Shown here piece by piece: positions 5,144-10,417 of a stretch of 10,419 bases of DNA. Numbering within the stretch: position 1 is the first letter of the stretch; each line of letters starts with the position of its first letter. Both the position numbers and the translations under genes were made by a program. This stretch comes from an uncultured Alphaproteobacteria bacterium (lineage in GTDB: Bacteria > Pseudomonadota > Alphaproteobacteria > RF32 > CAG-239): contig CAJTJB010000018.1 in the NCBI GenBank assembly GCA_910576955.1, positions 1 to 10,419 of the forward strand, given 5' to 3'. The notes below the pieces were generated by a model that worked only from the letters and a program-made list of their open reading frames with translations, made no database searches and had not been told where the DNA came from.

Positions 5144-5491
5144 ATGGCACAAGTCGTGATTACTATAAATCGCCGCGAATACGCCATTTCCTGTGAAAAC
5201 GGCGAAGAGCTCCATATTATGAAACTCGGACGCCTGTTGGATGACCGCGCCAAATCGCTCACTTCCGCATTAGGGCAGATTAACGAAAACCAGCTTTTGG
5301 CAATGGTCGGGCTTTTAATTGCCGACGAGCTGACCGAACTCAAAAAAGCCGCTCCGACGCCGGCAGCCACCCCCGCAATAACCGATACCCCAACGCAAGA
5401 CCTCGCCGCATTAGACGCCGAACTCGCCGAAAATATAGAATCTTTAACCAAAACAATAAAATCTGTTGCAAGTAAGATGAAATCCGTATAA
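5144..5491 (+). CDS. zapA: Cell division protein ZapA
   Basis: A 115-residue protein with the ZapA core: an N-terminal strand VVITINRREYAISC, then GEELHIMKLGRLLDDRAKSL and the helix ending LLAMVGLLIADELTELKK. ZapA binds and bundles FtsZ filaments at the Z ring. A proline/alanine-rich linker (about 66-85) leads to a C-terminal helix ESLTKTIKSVASKMKSV. The last 57 bases of the reading frame are repeated at 6348-6404 with one mismatch, so the present 3' end appears to be one side of an insertion junction that restored the full protein. GGAG within the end of the upstream gene serves as ribosome site. Confidence 0.93.
   Translation: MAQVVITINRREYAISCENGEELHIMKLGRLLDDRAKSLTSALGQINENQLLAMVGLLIADELTELKKAAPTPAATPAITDTPTQDLAALDAELAENIESLTKTIKSVASKMKSV
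5435..5491 (+). repeat. 57-bp direct repeat, left copy (zapA 3' end)
   Basis: Identical to 6348-6404 at 56 of 57 positions (G5479 versus A6392); homology stops at T5434/C6347 and A5492/T6405. It encodes the final zapA codons plus stop and contains a TTGCAA...TATAAA promoter-like stretch. I read it as the left junction of the 5492-6347 insert. Confidence 0.95.
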
Positions 5492-5528
5492 ATAATAGAA
5501 AATTTTAAAAAATATATTATATTTACTA

Positions 5529-5557
5529 TTGCATGGTTTAAAATCTCAAACTATATA
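5529..5557 (+). promoter_or_regulatory. Promoter of the insert genes
   Basis: TTGCAT (5529-5534) and TATATA (5552-5557) with a 17-base spacer predict a start near 5564, inside the palindrome at 5560-5591. Confidence 0.55.
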
Positions 5558-5559
5558 AA

Positions 5560-5591
5560 AATATACTAGAATAAAATCATTCTAGTATATT
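5560..5591 (+). promoter_or_regulatory. 13-bp palindrome at the predicted start of the insert transcript
   Basis: Perfect inverted repeat AATATACTAGAAT (5560-5572) and ATTCTAGTATATT (5579-5591) around six bases. It lies just after the -10 box and before the ribosome site AAGGAGG. It could be an operator for a dimeric repressor or a 5' hairpin in the mRNA. It lacks a T run, so it is not a typical terminator. Confidence 0.6.
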
Positions 5592-5616
5592 ATAATTTTA
5601 ACATTAAGGAGGTAAT

Positions 5617-5877
5617 ATGCCAAATAAAAAAGATGATTGCTATGGTTTAGGTCTTGCAAAAAAATTCTATAGCACATATAAAAGCACTGAAGTTAATAAC
5701 CCTATCACATCAGGAAATAAAGCTGTTGACAAGGCGTTAATTAATAGTGTAACTAAAAGTATGCCCTATGTTGGCCCTTTTGTAAAAGGCATTGATGCTT
5801 TTAACAAAACTTATCAAACTGGAGCAAACATAGCACGAACTAAAGCTATTTATGATGAATGTAAAAAGAAAAAATAG
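5617..5877 (+). CDS. Unrecognised small basic protein of the insert
   Basis: An 86-residue protein, Lys-rich at both ends (PNKKDD start, CKKKK end), with a moderately hydrophobic Gly/Pro-containing centre MPYVGPFVKGIDAF (about residues 49-62). No signal peptide and no family I recognise. The ribosome site AAGGAGGT is near-perfect, suggesting strong translation. It is followed 30 bases later by a small membrane protein on the same transcript. A small, basic, partly hydrophobic protein next to a small membrane protein resembles bacteriocin/immunity or toxin/antitoxin pairs in layout. That is inference from organisation only. Confidence 0.7.
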   Translation: MPNKKDDCYGLGLAKKFYSTYKSTEVNNPITSGNKAVDKALINSVTKSMPYVGPFVKGIDAFNKTYQTGANIARTKAIYDECKKKK

Positions 5878-5907
5878 CTAATTTCAATATAAGCCAAGGA
5901 GAACTCT

Positions 5908-6318
5908 ATGACATCACATATTAAAGATATACTCTTATTAGGAGGAGTAAGCACCTTAATTAGTTCCGCCTTGGCTTATATGCCGCAAAATGATATTATT
6001 TCTACTCTGGACTATTTGTGGTTTATAACATTTGTTATCTGTCTCATAAAGTTAATCTGGACGAAAAATCTTCAACCGCTTAATAATTTTAAACAACGAT
6101 TCCCGCGTTTTTCAGTCTACTTGACATACATTGGCTGGCTGCCATACATTACAACTTTATGTAGCGCAATTCTTGTCGGCATAAATATGTACGCTGAAAA
6201 CGAAGAAACTCTTATAGTTTTAATCAACATTCAAAGAATTTTGGAATACATTTATGTAATCGGATTTATAATTTCCCTAATCGCTGCAACATACCGTATC
6301 TTTTCAAAAAAAAGCTAA
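5908..6318 (+). CDS. Four-helix membrane protein of the insert, paralogue of the 8121-8576 product
   Basis: A 136-residue hydrophobic protein with four predicted membrane helices at about 8-25, 34-51, 70-93 and 111-130, and a short Lys-rich C-terminus. Between helices 2 and 3 lies the motif FPRxSVxLxxIGWxPY (65-80), also found in the protein at 8121-8576. The two share the N-terminal LLLGG as well and are clearly homologous, though diverged. I do not recognise the family. AAGGAG lies eight bases before the ATG. No terminator follows, so transcription may continue into the 6S RNA region. An immunity-like or envelope role is only a guess. Confidence 0.8.
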   Translation: MTSHIKDILLLGGVSTLISSALAYMPQNDIISTLDYLWFITFVICLIKLIWTKNLQPLNNFKQRFPRFSVYLTYIGWLPYITTLCSAILVGINMYAENEETLIVLINIQRILEYIYVIGFIISLIAATYRIFSKKS

Positions 6319-6347
6319 ATTCCCATACTTTCACATTGGATATCTAC

Positions 6348-6404
6348 ATAGAATCTTTAACCAAAACAATAAAATCTGTTGCAAGTAAGATAAAATCCGT
6401 ATAA
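6348..6404 (+). repeat. 57-bp direct repeat, right copy (orphan zapA tail / 6S promoter region)
   Basis: Matches 5435-5491 at 56 of 57 positions. It would encode the last zapA residues, with one Met-to-Ile change, but has no start and is not expected to be translated. It leads straight into the 6S RNA gene, as the original zapA end must have done. Confidence 0.95.
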
Positions 6405-6419
6405 TATGGATTATATAAT
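6379..6419 (+). promoter_or_regulatory. Probable 6S RNA promoter region
   Basis: TTGCAA (6379-6384) and TATAAT (6400-6405) are spaced by 15 bases. A second TATAAT (6414-6419) lies closer to the base of the 6S stem at 6424 but lacks a good -35 box. I cannot decide between them. The first pair is mostly inside the duplicated 57 bp. Confidence 0.5.
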
Positions 6420-6423
6420 AAAC

Positions 6424-6574
6424 GGACTGCCCTTCGCGTGTCTGACCGCATGTCTTCCGGGCCAACACTACTTATCAGGGAGCTGTCACTGTCAAGATCG
6501 TGGTCTTGTTATATGGCGCCCACCTTATCTTGCGGGTATCGGATAGAATGATAACGGCACGGTCTGGGCGGTCC
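6424..6574 (+). ncRNA. ssrS: 6S RNA
   Basis: 6S RNA folds like an open promoter and sequesters the sigma70 RNA polymerase holoenzyme. Seen: a closing stem GGACUGCCC (6424-6432) with GGGCGGUCC (6566-6574), extended inward by GACCG (6443-6447) with CGGUC (6560-6564). A long, mostly paired arm contains GGGCCAACAC and GGCGCCCACC, which resemble the conserved parts around the central bubble of proteobacterial 6S RNAs. The length (about 150 nt) and position immediately downstream of zapA are typical. The exact 5' and 3' ends are estimates from the stem. Confidence 0.85.
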
Positions 6575-6599
6575 TCCTCAACAATAAAGGAATAATAAT

Positions 6600-7397
6600 T
6601 TGAAGATTTTATATTGCGGAGATATCGTCGGACGCGCCGGCAGAAACACCATCACCAAACACATCAAAGATATAAGAGAGAAATACGCTCTGGACGCCGT
6701 GATTGTTAACGGTGAAAACGCCGCGCACGGTTTCGGCTTAAGCCCGAGCATTGCCGAAGATTTATTAAACGCCGGCGTGGACGGCATCACCACCGGCAAC
6801 CATATCTGGCAGCAGCGGGAAATCTACCCGTTTCTAGACAGTTCTTCGCAGATTATCCGCCCGCTGAATTATCCGGAAACTCTCCCAGGATCTGGCTGGC
6901 GGCTTTTGAATATCAACGGCAAAAAACTCCTGATAGCCCAAGTGCTCGGACGCCTGTTTATGCCGCCGGTCAACAGCATCACCGACCCGCTCGACGAGCT
7001 TTTAAAACGCTTTGTTTTAGGCAAAAATGTGGATGCGATTTTGGTGGATATTCACGCCGAGGCAACGTCTGAAAAACTGGCTCTCGGCTATTATCTCGAT
7101 GGCAAAGTCAGCCTTGTTGCCGGCACACATACACACGTCCCCACCGCAGACGCACGCATTCTCCCCAATCAAACCGGCTATATTACCGATGTCGGGATGT
7201 GCGGCGATTTCGAGTCCGTTTTGGGCTTTGAACCGCAAACGCCGGTAGAGCGGCTGGCTGACAAACTGACTATTCAAAACCGCCTGAACCCCGCTAACGG
7301 CAAAGAGTTGACCCTCTGGGGTGTAATGATTGAAACCGCACCAAACGGACTCTGCCAATCCATCACCCAAATTAAGGAAACTTTTGAAAATATATAA
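6600..7397 (+). CDS. ymdB: YmdB-family (TIGR00282) metallophosphoesterase
   Basis: A 265-residue protein, the usual length for this family of cytoplasmic dinuclear-metal phosphodiesterases; the Bacillus YmdB hydrolyses 2',3'-cAMP and affects RNA stability and biofilm choice. All metal ligands of the family are in place: D8 (ILYCGDIVGRAGR), E39 and N40 (NGENAAHGFG), N67 and H68 (TTGNHIW), H152 (DIHAEATSEK), and H177/H179 (AGTHTHVPTAD). Translation begins at a TTG at 6600, with AAAGGA about eight bases before; no ATG upstream fits the family's N-terminus. It follows the 6S RNA gene and may share its transcript. A terminator lies just after the stop. Confidence 0.92.
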   Translation: MKILYCGDIVGRAGRNTITKHIKDIREKYALDAVIVNGENAAHGFGLSPSIAEDLLNAGVDGITTGNHIWQQREIYPFLDSSSQIIRPLNYPETLPGSGWRLLNINGKKLLIAQVLGRLFMPPVNSITDPLDELLKRFVLGKNVDAILVDIHAEATSEKLALGYYLDGKVSLVAGTHTHVPTADARILPNQTGYITDVGMCGDFESVLGFEPQTPVERLADKLTIQNRLNPANGKELTLWGVMIETAPNGLCQSITQIKETFENI

Positions 7398-7426
7398 AAA
7401 AACCTCCCACTTTGGGGAGATTTTTG
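7396..7426. terminator. Bidirectional terminator between ymdB and the secreted-protein gene
   Basis: Stem CTCCC (7404-7408) with GGGAG (7415-7419), loop of six; T run on the plus strand at 7421-7425 and a run of seven T residues on the minus strand (opposite 7396-7402). It serves both convergent genes. Confidence 0.8.
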
Positions 7427-7441
7427 ACGTTTCATGCAAAA

Positions 7442-7954
7442 TTATAACTCTCTAGCTCTGTCGCCGCCTTCAACCAGATATAACTTACCATTAAAACGCC
7501 AGAACGTTCCTAGCGTAATTTCACGGCGCTCCAAAGAAGTATCACCTTTCCGCGGCGTACAATAGAATTTTATAGTTCTACAAGTATATGGACCATTCAA
7601 AAACTTAATAACCTTCATACTCCGCCTGTCAAAACGGTCACACTTTTGGTCTTGGGTTGTAACTTTGACTAACTCTTTACCGTCTTTCATACTGTAAACG
7701 GCAGTATATTCCTCATTAAAAAAGATAAATACGCGCAAGTTGTTCTCAACCATAAGCTCGCTGTCCTTGACGAGAACAATCCCTTTTTTGCGGAGCCCGT
7801 ACTTCACACTGCTTTTACCGCCGTTGAAATATGTGGTTGTTACCAAATCAACGCCAGCACCGTATTGGGTGTGTGTAACATCCACATTATCGCCGGCATA
7901 GGCGCACAGCCCCACATAAAGAAAGGCCACAAACAAAACAATAAACTTTTTCAT
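7442..7954 (-). CDS. Secreted or periplasmic hypothetical protein
   Basis: A 170-residue protein starting with a clear Sec signal peptide: MKK, a hydrophobic core IVLFVAFLYVGLC, then AYA before GDN, fitting signal peptidase I cleavage after about residue 20. The mature ~150 residues look beta-rich (DLVTTTYFNGGKSSVKYG, LRVFIFFNEEYTAVYSM), with two cysteines (C129 and C137 within GPYTCRTIKFYCTPRK, approximate numbering) that could form a disulfide. I do not recognise the family. The start at 7954 has only a weak ribosome site (GGTT). A TATAAT (opposite 8002-8007) lies upstream without a good -35 box. It stands alone between terminators. Confidence 0.75.
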   Translation of the reverse strand: MKKFIVLFVAFLYVGLCAYAGDNVDVTHTQYGAGVDLVTTTYFNGGKSSVKYGLRKKGIVLVKDSELMVENNLRVFIFFNEEYTAVYSMKDGKELVKVTTQDQKCDRFDRRSMKVIKFLNGPYTCRTIKFYCTPRKGDTSLERREITLGTFWRFNGKLYLVEGGDRAREL

Positions 7955-8061
7955 ATAATAACCGGAATATTTAAAGAGGCTTGATATGACCGGATCCTCT
8001 CATTATAAAACAAAATAATCAATAACGGGAGAATTTTACATATAAATTATTTTTTTGTCAA

Positions 8062-8098
8062 TAAGAAAACTGCCCGCCGATATCAAACCTGCGGACAG
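8062..8098 (-). terminator. Terminator of the four-helix membrane protein gene
   Basis: On the minus strand CTGTCCGC (8098-8091) pairs with GCGGGCAG (8077-8070) around a 13-base loop, followed by TTTTCTTA. It lies about 20 bases after the stop codon. Confidence 0.75.
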
Positions 8099-8120
8099 CT
8101 TTATGTGGTGAAATGTATTC

Positions 8121-8576
8121 TTACCGTACCGGATGAGCATAGTTATAACAGCTCATAACCAAATCTTCTTTTTTGTAAAATACCTTGTATGCCGCATACA
8201 AGAGCGAAAGCACAATCGCCGCCATATACACGTCATAAACCGGCATATAGTTGTTTAAGAAGACGGTCATACTGTCTGAACCGGTAACGAAGTAGTCAAC
8301 CACCAACGATACCAGCGCATAGATAACCGAGAAATACGGTATCCACCCGATAGAGGCTAAAAATACTGACAGCCGCGGGAAGTTTTCATTCATCCGGTGC
8401 ACAAAGCCCCAGGAAGAAATGAATGACAAAGAAAGCGCCAACACCGCAACCCAGAACAAGACATACAACACACCGCCCATCGCATAACTCAACTGTGTGT
8501 TAAACAGGGCAATGATAAATGCTGCGAGCTGATACATACCACCAAGCAGCAAAAGTTCATTTCTGCATATTTTCAT
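8121..8576 (-). CDS. Four-helix membrane protein, paralogue of the zapA/6S insert protein
   Basis: A 151-residue hydrophobic protein with helices at about 8-25, 34-55, 71-92 and 115-137. It shares LLLLGG near the start and FPRxSVxLxxIGWxPY (66-81) with the 5908-6318 product, in the same place relative to the helices. The start at 8576 is chosen because AAGGAGGT lies six bases upstream; an in-frame ATG at 8609 would bury that site inside the reading frame. This copy has a higher G+C look than its paralogue and ends with its own terminator. It lies downstream of the XRE gene B on the same strand, but a terminator (8684-8715) separates them. No partner corresponding to the 86-residue insert protein is present. 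Function unknown. Confidence 0.8.
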   Translation of the reverse strand: MKICRNELLLLGGMYQLAAFIIALFNTQLSYAMGGVLYVLFWVAVLALSLSFISSWGFVHRMNENFPRLSVFLASIGWIPYFSVIYALVSLVVDYFVTGSDSMTVFLNNYMPVYDVYMAAIVLSLLYAAYKVFYKKEDLVMSCYNYAHPVR

Positions 8577-8683
8577 AACGACCTCCTTAAAGTTTGAGAT
8601 GATACACAAAAATCACCATCAAACACATATGCCCGCAACCGGCAACTTCCAACCTAGGCTTTGGGAGATATAAGTTATATAGC

Positions 8684-8715
8684 AAAAAATTCACCCACTC
8701 TCCACAGAAAGCGGG
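8684..8715 (-). terminator. Terminator of XRE gene B
   Basis: On the minus strand a 9-bp stem with G-U pairs (8715-8707 with 8702-8694) and a TGTG loop is followed by TGAATTTTTT. It begins just past the stop codon at 8722. Confidence 0.8.
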
Positions 8716-8721
8716 CTTTTA

Positions 8722-9036
8722 TCATTCTTTCACACTGTATCGCTCATATTCCGACTGCGTCATCATCAATCCGCGCAGCTCATTTTCCTCATCAATCAGC
8801 GAAACAACCAACTGCTTTTGAAAAAAACGCAGCAACATCCCTGCCGTCATCCAGTTCATTTCTTTCCCGCCAAATTCGGCATTCTTGACATATTTACTGC
8901 GCAATCCGACAAGCTCCGCCAACTGTTCGGTAGAAAGCCCGCGCGCCTTGCGCTCCTCATTTAACAACCGTCCGATTTTAAGCGTCACCATCCGATACAG
9001 ATATTTGCCGACGCATTCTTTTTTCTGATATTCCAT
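8722..9036 (-). CDS. Small XRE-type helix-turn-helix protein B
   Basis: A 104-residue protein. Residues about 15-75 form an XRE/Cro-like domain: IGRLLNEERKARGLSTEQLAELVGLRSKYVKNAEFG, where STEQLAELVGL then RSKYVKNAE is the classic helix-turn-helix. It aligns with protein A (4019-4288) through the domain and the following hydrophobic helix, then has ~25 extra C-terminal residues (ENELRGLMMTQSEYERY). I start at the ATG at 9036: TGGAGT lies eight to nine bases upstream, exactly as in the sister gene, whereas the ATG at 9051 overlaps that ribosome site. The gene follows leader RNA B, is closed by its own terminator, and is a mirror-image module of leader A plus gene A. No toxin gene is adjacent. 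Confidence 0.8.
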   Translation of the reverse strand: MEYQKKECVGKYLYRMVTLKIGRLLNEERKARGLSTEQLAELVGLRSKYVKNAEFGGKEMNWMTAGMLLRFFQKQLVVSLIDEENELRGLMMTQSEYERYSVKE

Positions 9037-9065
9037 AATTTCATACTCCATCTTGTTAAATAGTT

Positions 9066-9226
9066 AAAACAAAACTGGCACTGAAAAATCAGCGCCAGGG
9101 AGTTAGACAATCACTACAATATGACTCTTGTAGCCTTCAATATATAGCTACAAGCTCCCTGACTTACATCAAGGATATATTTATTGTAGAGAGCCGTCTA
9201 AAGCCCTGCCGGCATCTCTGCCGACA
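9066..9226 (-). ncRNA. Structured leader RNA B upstream of an XRE-type gene
   Basis: Minus-strand homologue of 3835-3992. P1 with GAGA loop lies at 9223-9210. P2 is CUACAAUA/UAUUGUAG (9189-9182 with 9121-9114). P3 is CAGGGAG/CUCCCUG (9161-9155 with 9102-9096). P4 is CUUGUAGC/GCUACAAG (9154-9147 with 9134-9127) with the same UAUAUAUUGAAG loop as copy A. The terminator-like stem is GGCGCUGA/UCAGUGCC (9096-9089 with 9084-9077), followed by AGUUUUGUUUU. P1, P3, the P4 loop and AUCCUUG are unchanged between copies, while P2, P4 and the terminator stem differ yet still pair. This is the strongest evidence in the window for a functional RNA fold. Confidence 0.82.
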
Positions 9227-9232
9227 TTGGGA

Positions 9233-9260
9233 AGTATAAAAGAGTTATGGTTAAAGTCAA
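9233..9260 (-). promoter_or_regulatory. Promoter of leader RNA B
   Basis: On the minus strand TTGACT (9260-9255) and TATACT (9238-9233) with a 16-base spacer, the same layout as the promoter of leader A. Confidence 0.8.
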
Positions 9261-9410
9261 GTTAAATATAAAGAATCATAGACTACAAAAAAACGAATCG
9301 GTACTAAAATTTTCATTGTATATTTCTTACTAAAAGTTCTCTTATGCAAAAAAATATTAATATTAGTGCAAATAAAAAATTAAAATATCCACAATTTTTT
9401 AAATTAATTA

Positions 9411-9439
9411 TTGATTTTTTCACAATTATATGTTATATA
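9411..9439 (+). promoter_or_regulatory. Promoter of the candidate small RNA
   Basis: TTGATT (9411-9416) and TATATA (9434-9439), spacer 17 bases, in a very AT-rich stretch where such matches arise easily by chance. Bases 9261-9410 show no gene or structure that I can support. Confidence 0.4.
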
Positions 9440-9445
9440 AGAAAA

Positions 9446-9509
9446 TATAAATGGGCTGGGGGTTCTCGGCCGGCGGTATTTACTTCTGGGTAAATACCGC
9501 TTTTATATT
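9446..9509 (+). ncRNA. Candidate small RNA of ~60 nt
   Basis: An abruptly G-rich stretch in an AT-rich intergenic region. It can form hairpin GGCUG/CGGCC (9454-9458 with 9467-9471, loop GGGGUUCU), then a perfect 11-bp stem (9473-9483 with 9490-9500) followed by CUUUUAUAUU, a convincing plus-strand terminator. No plus-strand gene lies upstream for it to terminate (the preceding genes are on the minus strand), and it lacks a U tract on the minus strand, so it does not suit the convergent DUF3800 gene. An autonomous small RNA explains this best. The 3' end just overlaps the DUF3800 stop codon, so antisense contact is possible. Confidence 0.5.
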
Positions 9510-10233
9510 ATGGAAAGATTTTTAATCCTCTCCCAATAAAATCACCATTACTATCAGTTCTGAATTTATTTTTTATAATATTATAAGACCGATTAACTTG
9601 TTCAGGCTTAATTATATGCCGACCAATTGGTCGCGCAATTAAATCCGCAAATTGAAGTCCAACACAATTATTAGATTTAGGAATAATATTAATTTCAAAA
9701 TCCGAATTGTAATTATTTAATGCTTCTTTCAATTCTCTATCTTCACTCGCCCCGCGAGCTTCAAATGTTACTGTTGTATATTTTTGTTCATCATTTTCCT
9801 GCAAAAAATAAGCAAGCCTATCAAAACACATTTTTGCAGCCAAATGATACGGATGACTCGGTTTCACATATTTAGCTTTAAATTTCGGTTTATCAATAAC
9901 ACAACTAATCACTGTAAATTGTGTATTTATCATAATCTGCGTTAAATCCCGCATAAATTCATTTTGTATCGTTTTATCCGTTAAACAAGAGAAACACTCT
10001 TGCTGTTTTCTAATATCTCTTTCATGTAAAATAATATTCGTTTTATTAAAATATTTTAATTTAAGTTTATTAATTGCTGGCAAAACATAATCACAATAAT
10101 GCCCTTTTTCCATAATACAAAAAGCAAGAACAAATACAGGAAAATCAGGATCCCATTTTTTCAAATTATGATCCCCTGCCTCATCAACAAATACGAGATA
10201 TTTGCTGCTATTTGATGAATTAAATATAGGCAT
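9508..10233 (-). CDS. DUF3800 domain protein
   Basis: A 241-residue protein with the DUF3800 pattern: FVDEAGDHN near the start (15-23), LHERDI (69-74), FEARGASEDREL (157-168) and GLQFADLIARPIGRH (192-206). The acidic residues D17, E18, E158 and D197 are spaced as in predicted RNase-H-like nucleases, but activity in this family is not well established. DUF3800 proteins are frequent on prophages, plasmids and in defence-rich islands, so a host-defence or mobile-element role is plausible. The gene is strikingly AT-rich against trcR, efp or ymdB, a sign of horizontal transfer. AAGGA precedes the ATG at 10233. It appears to be a single-gene unit with its own promoter. Confidence 0.85.
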   Translation of the reverse strand: MPIFNSSNSSKYLVFVDEAGDHNLKKWDPDFPVFVLAFCIMEKGHYCDYVLPAINKLKLKYFNKTNIILHERDIRKQQECFSCLTDKTIQNEFMRDLTQIMINTQFTVISCVIDKPKFKAKYVKPSHPYHLAAKMCFDRLAYFLQENDEQKYTTVTFEARGASEDRELKEALNNYNSDFEINIIPKSNNCVGLQFADLIARPIGRHIIKPEQVNRSYNIIKNKFRTDSNGDFIGRGLKIFP

Positions 10234-10265
10234 TTTATTTTTTCCTTATCTGATTAATATTAAAA

Positions 10266-10293
10266 ATGATATTCCTACTATTAAATAAGTCAA
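10266..10293 (-). promoter_or_regulatory. Promoter of the DUF3800 gene
   Basis: On the minus strand TTGACT (10293-10288) and TATCAT (10271-10266), spacer 16 bases, immediately after the upstream terminator. Confidence 0.6.
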
Positions 10294-10295
10294 GA

Positions 10296-10323
10296 CAAAA
10301 AAGCGAGCCAAACAGACTCGCTT
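10296..10323 (-). terminator. Terminator of a minus-strand transcript entering from the right
   Basis: On the minus strand AAGCGAG (10323-10317) pairs with CTCGCTT (10307-10301), followed by TTTTTTG. It separates whatever lies beyond 10324 from the DUF3800 gene. Confidence 0.8.
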
Positions 10324-10417
10324 ACCACTCTGTCGTAAAAACACGATAAAGGGCGGTGCTATCGTCGGATATCCTGCCCAAAACCGCAGCGTACATAAAG
10401 GTACGTGAGGATTTTGG
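10322..10417 (-). CDS. Possible C-terminal fragment of a gene cut by the window edge
   Basis: A minus-strand frame stays open from the window edge to a TAA at 10324-10322, ending ISDDSTALYRVFTTEW, directly before a strong terminator. Thirty-one residues are too few to identify a family. The same bases can fold into hairpins (CGTAC/GTACG at 10390-10405; ACGATA/TATCGT at about 10341-10363), so a structured RNA or dispersed repeat is an equally good reading. Low confidence. Confidence 0.3.
   Translation of the reverse strand, partial: PKSSRTFMYAAVLGRISDDSTALYRVFTTEW

Larger units (their letters stand above)
5492..6347 (+). mobile_element. Small AT-rich insert between zapA and 6S RNA
   Basis: An ~856-bp segment bounded by the 57-bp direct repeats, with visibly lower G+C than zapA or the downstream phosphodiesterase gene. 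It carries a promoter, a palindrome and two small same-strand genes, each with a strong ribosome site, but no integrase, transposase or resolvase. The repeat spans zapA's end and the 6S promoter region, so each flanking gene keeps an intact copy. This is the pattern expected of site-specific integration into a gene's 3' end, here presumably by a recombinase encoded elsewhere. Duplication by homologous recombination is the alternative. Confidence 0.7.

Noticed and set aside
4927..5451. Minus-strand open frame of 174 codons
   Set aside because: It is antisense to the coiled-coil gene and zapA and Ser-rich, typical of a shadow frame.
5435..5491. A dif/XerCD site inside the 57-bp repeat
   Set aside because: I looked for paired dif-like half sites around a central 6 bp and found no resemblance.
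7017..7439. Minus-strand open frame of 140 codons
   Set aside because: It overlaps ymdB, whose catalytic residues are all present, and would cross the terminator at 7396-7426.
8577..8609. Longer start for the membrane protein at 8121-8576
   Set aside because: The extra codons contain the AAGGAGGT ribosome site of the internal ATG, so the shorter form is far more likely.
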